A stretch of 8,709 bases of DNA. Origin: Cellvibrionaceae bacterium (lineage in GTDB: Bacteria; Pseudomonadota; Gammaproteobacteria; Pseudomonadales; Cellvibrionaceae). Numbering within the stretch: position 1 is the first letter of the stretch; each line of letters begins with the position of its first letter. Shown here one piece after another: positions 6,835-8,709 of the stretch. A program made the position numbers and the translations under genes. The notes beneath the pieces are model-generated. The model made no database searches. It was not told the origin of the DNA and saw only the letters and a list, made by a program, of their open reading frames with translations. The stretch is taken from NCBI GenBank assembly GCA_030597965.1, contig JAUVQU010000094.1, positions 1-8,709 of the forward strand, in the 5' to 3' direction.

Positions 6835-6846
6835 TGGCTCCTACAG
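6835..6846 (-). repeat. Lone REP head remnant
   Basis: Read on the minus strand this is CTGTAGGAGCCA. Its CTGTAGGAGC matches the head of the left REP copy and its GTAGGAGCC that of the right one, but no stem or GCGAA tail follows. It lies in the 62-base gap between the SDR and MaoC genes. A chance match is possible; the intergenic position favours a decayed copy. Confidence 0.35.
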
Positions 6847-6884
6847 AATAATTTTTAGAAAGTGGCAATACCGAGAAAAATTAA

Positions 6885-7748
6885 ATGGCGATCGATTACG
6901 ACAATCTCATTAACTGGGAATTTCCCGAGGTAGAGCACACTTATACCGAGAAGGACGCGATGCTCTATGCGTTGGGTATTGGCATGGGTGCCGACCCTGT
7001 GGATACCCAACAGTTGGATTTTCTCTACGAAAATTCGCCTGATTTTAAGGTGATGCCAACTCTGGCTGTGTGTCTTGCTACACCTGGATTCTGGGTAAAA
7101 GAACCGGGTTTGGGTATTAACTGGAAAGCATTGGTGCAGGGCGAGCAAATTATTGAAGTACACAGGCCGCTACCAAAAACGGCGACCGTCATTGGTAAGT
7201 TCCGAATTAAGGACGTGATCGATAAAGGTGAAGGCCGCGGTGCACTTGTTATCAACGTAAGAGAAGTCTTTGATAAAGCAACGGGTGAGTTGTTGGCAAC
7301 TTGCACATCGGGATCTTTTTGTCGTGCCGATGGTGGTTTTGGCGGCCCTGTTAGAGAGGCGCCTCAGCCCCATACCATTCCAGCAACAGAACCTGAATGG
7401 TTTGTTGATGAAGCCACCTTAGCGCGTCAGGCGTTAATTTACAGGCTCTCTGGGGATTGGAATCCTCTCCATGCTGATCCTGAGATTGCTAAAGGAGTTG
7501 GGTTTGATCGCCCAATTCTTCACGGGCTTTGTAGTTTAGGTATTGCGACTCAAAACATATTGCGACATTACTGTGATTACGATGTATCTCAGTTTAAGTC
7601 GGTGAGGGCTCGTTTCTCTAAACCTGTGATGCCGGGGCAGACCATTCGCACAGAGACCTGGCGCAATGGAAAGGTAATTACATTCCGCGCCCGCGTGGTT
7701 GAGACAGGTGAAATAGCGGTGAATAACGGTGAGTTTTTGCTGGCGTAA
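6885..7748 (+). CDS. MaoC-family (R)-specific enoyl-CoA hydratase 2-like protein
   Basis: A 287-residue double hot-dog protein, about the size of the hydratase-2 unit of eukaryotic MFE-2. The N-terminal half (about 1-150) is the degenerate hot-dog that makes room for bulky acyl chains; it begins with the common DYDNLINWEFPEVEHTYTEK-like opening. The C-terminal half carries the hydratase-2 signature YRLSGDWNPLHADPEIAKG (186-204), with Asp191, Asn193 and His196 as the expected catalytic residues, then FDRPILHGLCSLG (207-219). It would add water to a trans-2-enoyl-CoA to give the (3R)-hydroxyacyl-CoA, the substrate of the SDR just upstream. The start ATG at 6885 has only a weak site (CCGAGA about 8 bases upstream), so translation may be modest. 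It follows the SDR by 62 bases and precedes the MarR gene by 26. Family assignment is secure; chain length or ring preference is unknown. Confidence 0.92.
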   Translation: MAIDYDNLINWEFPEVEHTYTEKDAMLYALGIGMGADPVDTQQLDFLYENSPDFKVMPTLAVCLATPGFWVKEPGLGINWKALVQGEQIIEVHRPLPKTATVIGKFRIKDVIDKGEGRGALVINVREVFDKATGELLATCTSGSFCRADGGFGGPVREAPQPHTIPATEPEWFVDEATLARQALIYRLSGDWNPLHADPEIAKGVGFDRPILHGLCSLGIATQNILRHYCDYDVSQFKSVRARFSKPVMPGQTIRTETWRNGKVITFRARVVETGEIAVNNGEFLLA

Positions 7749-7774
7749 ATTAAAAGTTTAACAAGGGTTTAATC

Positions 7775-8227
7775 ATGTCTAAAGGCACGATTTTGACAGA
7801 AGATAATTCGATTTTTATGGATATCGCACGGTTGCGTGTGTTTTGCCATAACCAGTTCCTAAGCGATACCGACATTACCGCCACGCAAGCGTTGGTGTTA
7901 TTAACGGTCAGTCAGCAGGAAGGTTCAACGCAAGGCGAGTTGGCACGCATGCTGGGAATTAGAGCCGTGACTTTGGGCGGTATTGTGGACCGTATGGAGA
8001 CCAAACATTGGTTGGAACGTCGCCCGGACCAAGAGGACAGGCGAGCCAAGCGTATTTGGTTAAGAGATCCAGGACGGAGCCAGGTAAAGGATGTACAAGC
8101 GTCCATTAGAAAAGTGAACGATATCGCCATGCAGGGAATTGATGAAAGGCGTTTTGATGAAGCACTGAATGTTTTGAACTCTATTAAAAATAATTTGCTC
8201 GCCTTTCAGGCGGAAGCGGATAAATAA
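7775..8227 (+). CDS. MarR-family winged-helix transcriptional regulator
   Basis: A 150-residue protein of normal MarR length. Helices at both ends form the dimer (about 10-30 and 105-147). The winged helix-turn-helix lies between: ITATQALVLLTVSQQEGSTQ (34-53), the recognition region GELARMLGIRAVTLGGIVDR (54-73), and the wing with the family signature RRPDQEDRRAKRIWL (82-96). Such proteins usually repress nearby genes until a small ligand, often an aromatic acid or acyl-CoA, releases them from a palindromic site. Its place inside the operon, 26 bases after the MaoC gene, suggests control of its own operon, possibly through the palindrome at 4689-4700. The ATG is preceded by AAGGG with 7 bases between. 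The final codons (FQAEADK) lie in a 25-bp tandem duplication whose second copy is outside the gene. Confidence 0.9.
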   Translation: MSKGTILTEDNSIFMDIARLRVFCHNQFLSDTDITATQALVLLTVSQQEGSTQGELARMLGIRAVTLGGIVDRMETKHWLERRPDQEDRRAKRIWLRDPGRSQVKDVQASIRKVNDIAMQGIDERRFDEALNVLNSIKNNLLAFQAEADK

Positions 8228-8253
8228 TTTTCAGGCGGAAGTGGATAAATAAC
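8204..8253. repeat. 25-bp tandem duplication covering the MarR stop codon
   Basis: TTTCAGGCGGAAG at 8204-8216 begins a unit that ends in GGATAAATAA at 8227; the same 24 bases recur at 8229-8252 with one change (AGCGGA to AGTGGA). The period is 25 bases, so the second copy is out of frame and lies after the TAA. It looks like a recent slippage or unequal-crossover duplication. Confidence 0.85.
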
Positions 8254-8260
8254 TTTGTTT

Positions 8261-8276
8261 GCAGGTCGGGATCTGC
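8261..8276 (+). other. Small hairpin in the MarR to acyl-CoA dehydrogenase spacer
   Basis: GCAGGT, loop CGGG, ATCTGC can form a 6-bp RNA stem with one G-U pair. It is not followed by a T-run, so it is not a convincing terminator; at most it might affect processing or read-through into the next gene. The 78-base spacer otherwise holds the second copy of the 25-bp repeat. Confidence 0.25.
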
Positions 8277-8305
8277 GTGTTTGAGAATAATATTTGGGGT
8301 TAGTA

Positions 8306-8709
8306 ATGAGTTTTAATTTTGAAGAAGAAAAGGCAGAAATCCGTGAAGGCGTAAGAGCCGTTTGCAGCCAGTTTGACGATGAATACTGGCGCGCTCGTGA
8401 TAAAGACGGAAAATTCCCCTTTGAATTTCGCAATGCCATGGCCGCAGGCGGTTGGTTGGGTATGACCATGCCAGAAGAATACGGCGGTTCTGGTCTGGGT
8501 GTCAGCGATGCCATGATGATGATGCACACAGTGGCTAATTCTGGTGGTGGCATGGCGGCGGCATCCTCCATTCACATTAATATGTTTGGCCCGCATCCGG
8601 TCATTGTGTTTGGTAGCGATGAACAAAAAGCTCGTTGGATTCCCGATTTGGTGAGCGGTAAAGATCAGGTGTGTTTTGGTGTAACAGAACCAGACGCTGG
8701 CCTGAATAC
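8306..8709 (+). CDS. Acyl-CoA dehydrogenase, N-terminal part, cut by the window end
   Basis: The frame opens at ATG 8306, with GGGG 6 bases upstream, and stays open to the edge, giving 134 residues and 2 extra bases. The protein starts MSFNFEEEKAEIREGVRAVC and matches the all-helical N-terminal domain of acyl-CoA dehydrogenases: GGWLGMTMPEEYGGSGLG (about 49-66), then a Met- and Ala-rich helix, GSDEQKARWIPDLVSG (about 102-117), and the start of the flavin/substrate strand CFGVTEPDAGLN (about 122-133). The catalytic glutamate lies in the missing C-terminal half, so activity cannot be judged. It would oxidise an acyl-CoA to a 2-enoyl-CoA with FAD, feeding the MaoC hydratase. The family is usually 380-400 residues, so about a third is seen. 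The same strand and a 78-base gap suggest it belongs to the operon, perhaps with its own promoter. Confidence 0.93.
   Translation, partial: MSFNFEEEKAEIREGVRAVCSQFDDEYWRARDKDGKFPFEFRNAMAAGGWLGMTMPEEYGGSGLGVSDAMMMMHTVANSGGGMAAASSIHINMFGPHPVIVFGSDEQKARWIPDLVSGKDQVCFGVTEPDAGLN

Noticed and set aside
6855..7306. Minus-strand open frames of 93-102 codons
   Set aside because: They are antisense to the MaoC gene, which has clear catalytic motifs and normal length.
8206..8626. Minus-strand open frames of 108-121 codons at the right end
   Set aside because: They are antisense to the acyl-CoA dehydrogenase start and the MarR tail; their His- and Pro-rich sequence is typical of antisense reading.

Overview
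The window looks like chromosomal DNA of a Gram-negative, probably marine or otherwise heterotrophic gammaproteobacterium. The evidence is a partial AsmA/YdbH-like envelope protein (a family of bacteria with an outer membrane), a REP-type inverted repeat with the GTAGGAG head and GCGAA tail familiar from pseudomonads and relatives, Shine-Dalgarno-led genes and moderate GC with AT-rich spacers. I cannot name the genus from the sequence alone. I see no rRNA, tRNA, CRISPR array, transposase or prophage gene.

Layout. Positions 1-4491 are read on the minus strand. From right to left they hold a family I CoA-transferase (3238-4491), a small orphan Phd/YefM-type antitoxin-like gene (2901-3140), an acyltransferase-3 membrane protein of OpgC type (1673-2842), and the N-terminal 545 residues of a membrane-anchored YdbH/AsmA-like protein that runs off the left edge (1-1636). 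The last two are 36 bases apart and probably co-transcribed. A 298-base divergent spacer (4492-4789) holds an inverted REP doublet and an AT-rich stretch with a perfect 12-bp palindrome. From 4790 to the right edge everything is on the plus strand: a zinc alcohol dehydrogenase, an SDR of the MFE-2 type, a MaoC/hydratase-2 protein, a MarR regulator, and the first 134 residues of an acyl-CoA dehydrogenase cut by the window end.

How the genes may work together. The plus-strand genes form a likely operon for degrading an alcohol or carboxylic acid through CoA thioesters. Acyl-CoA dehydrogenase would make a 2-enoyl-CoA, the MaoC protein would hydrate it to a (3R)-hydroxyacyl-CoA, and the SDR would oxidise that to the 3-keto form. 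The SDR-then-MaoC gene order mirrors the domain order of peroxisomal MFE-2. The divergent CoA-transferase could load the acid onto CoA, and the zinc dehydrogenase could act on an alcohol precursor or a hydroxylated intermediate. The MarR protein is the obvious candidate regulator and the palindrome at 4689-4700 a candidate operator. No thiolase, acyl-CoA ligase or aldehyde dehydrogenase is in view, and the substrate cannot be read from the sequence.

Points most worth a second look: the CoA-transferase has glycine where the family's catalytic glutamate normally sits; the REP doublet and a lone REP head later in the operon; the orphan antitoxin-like gene; and a 25-bp tandem duplication covering the end of the MarR gene.
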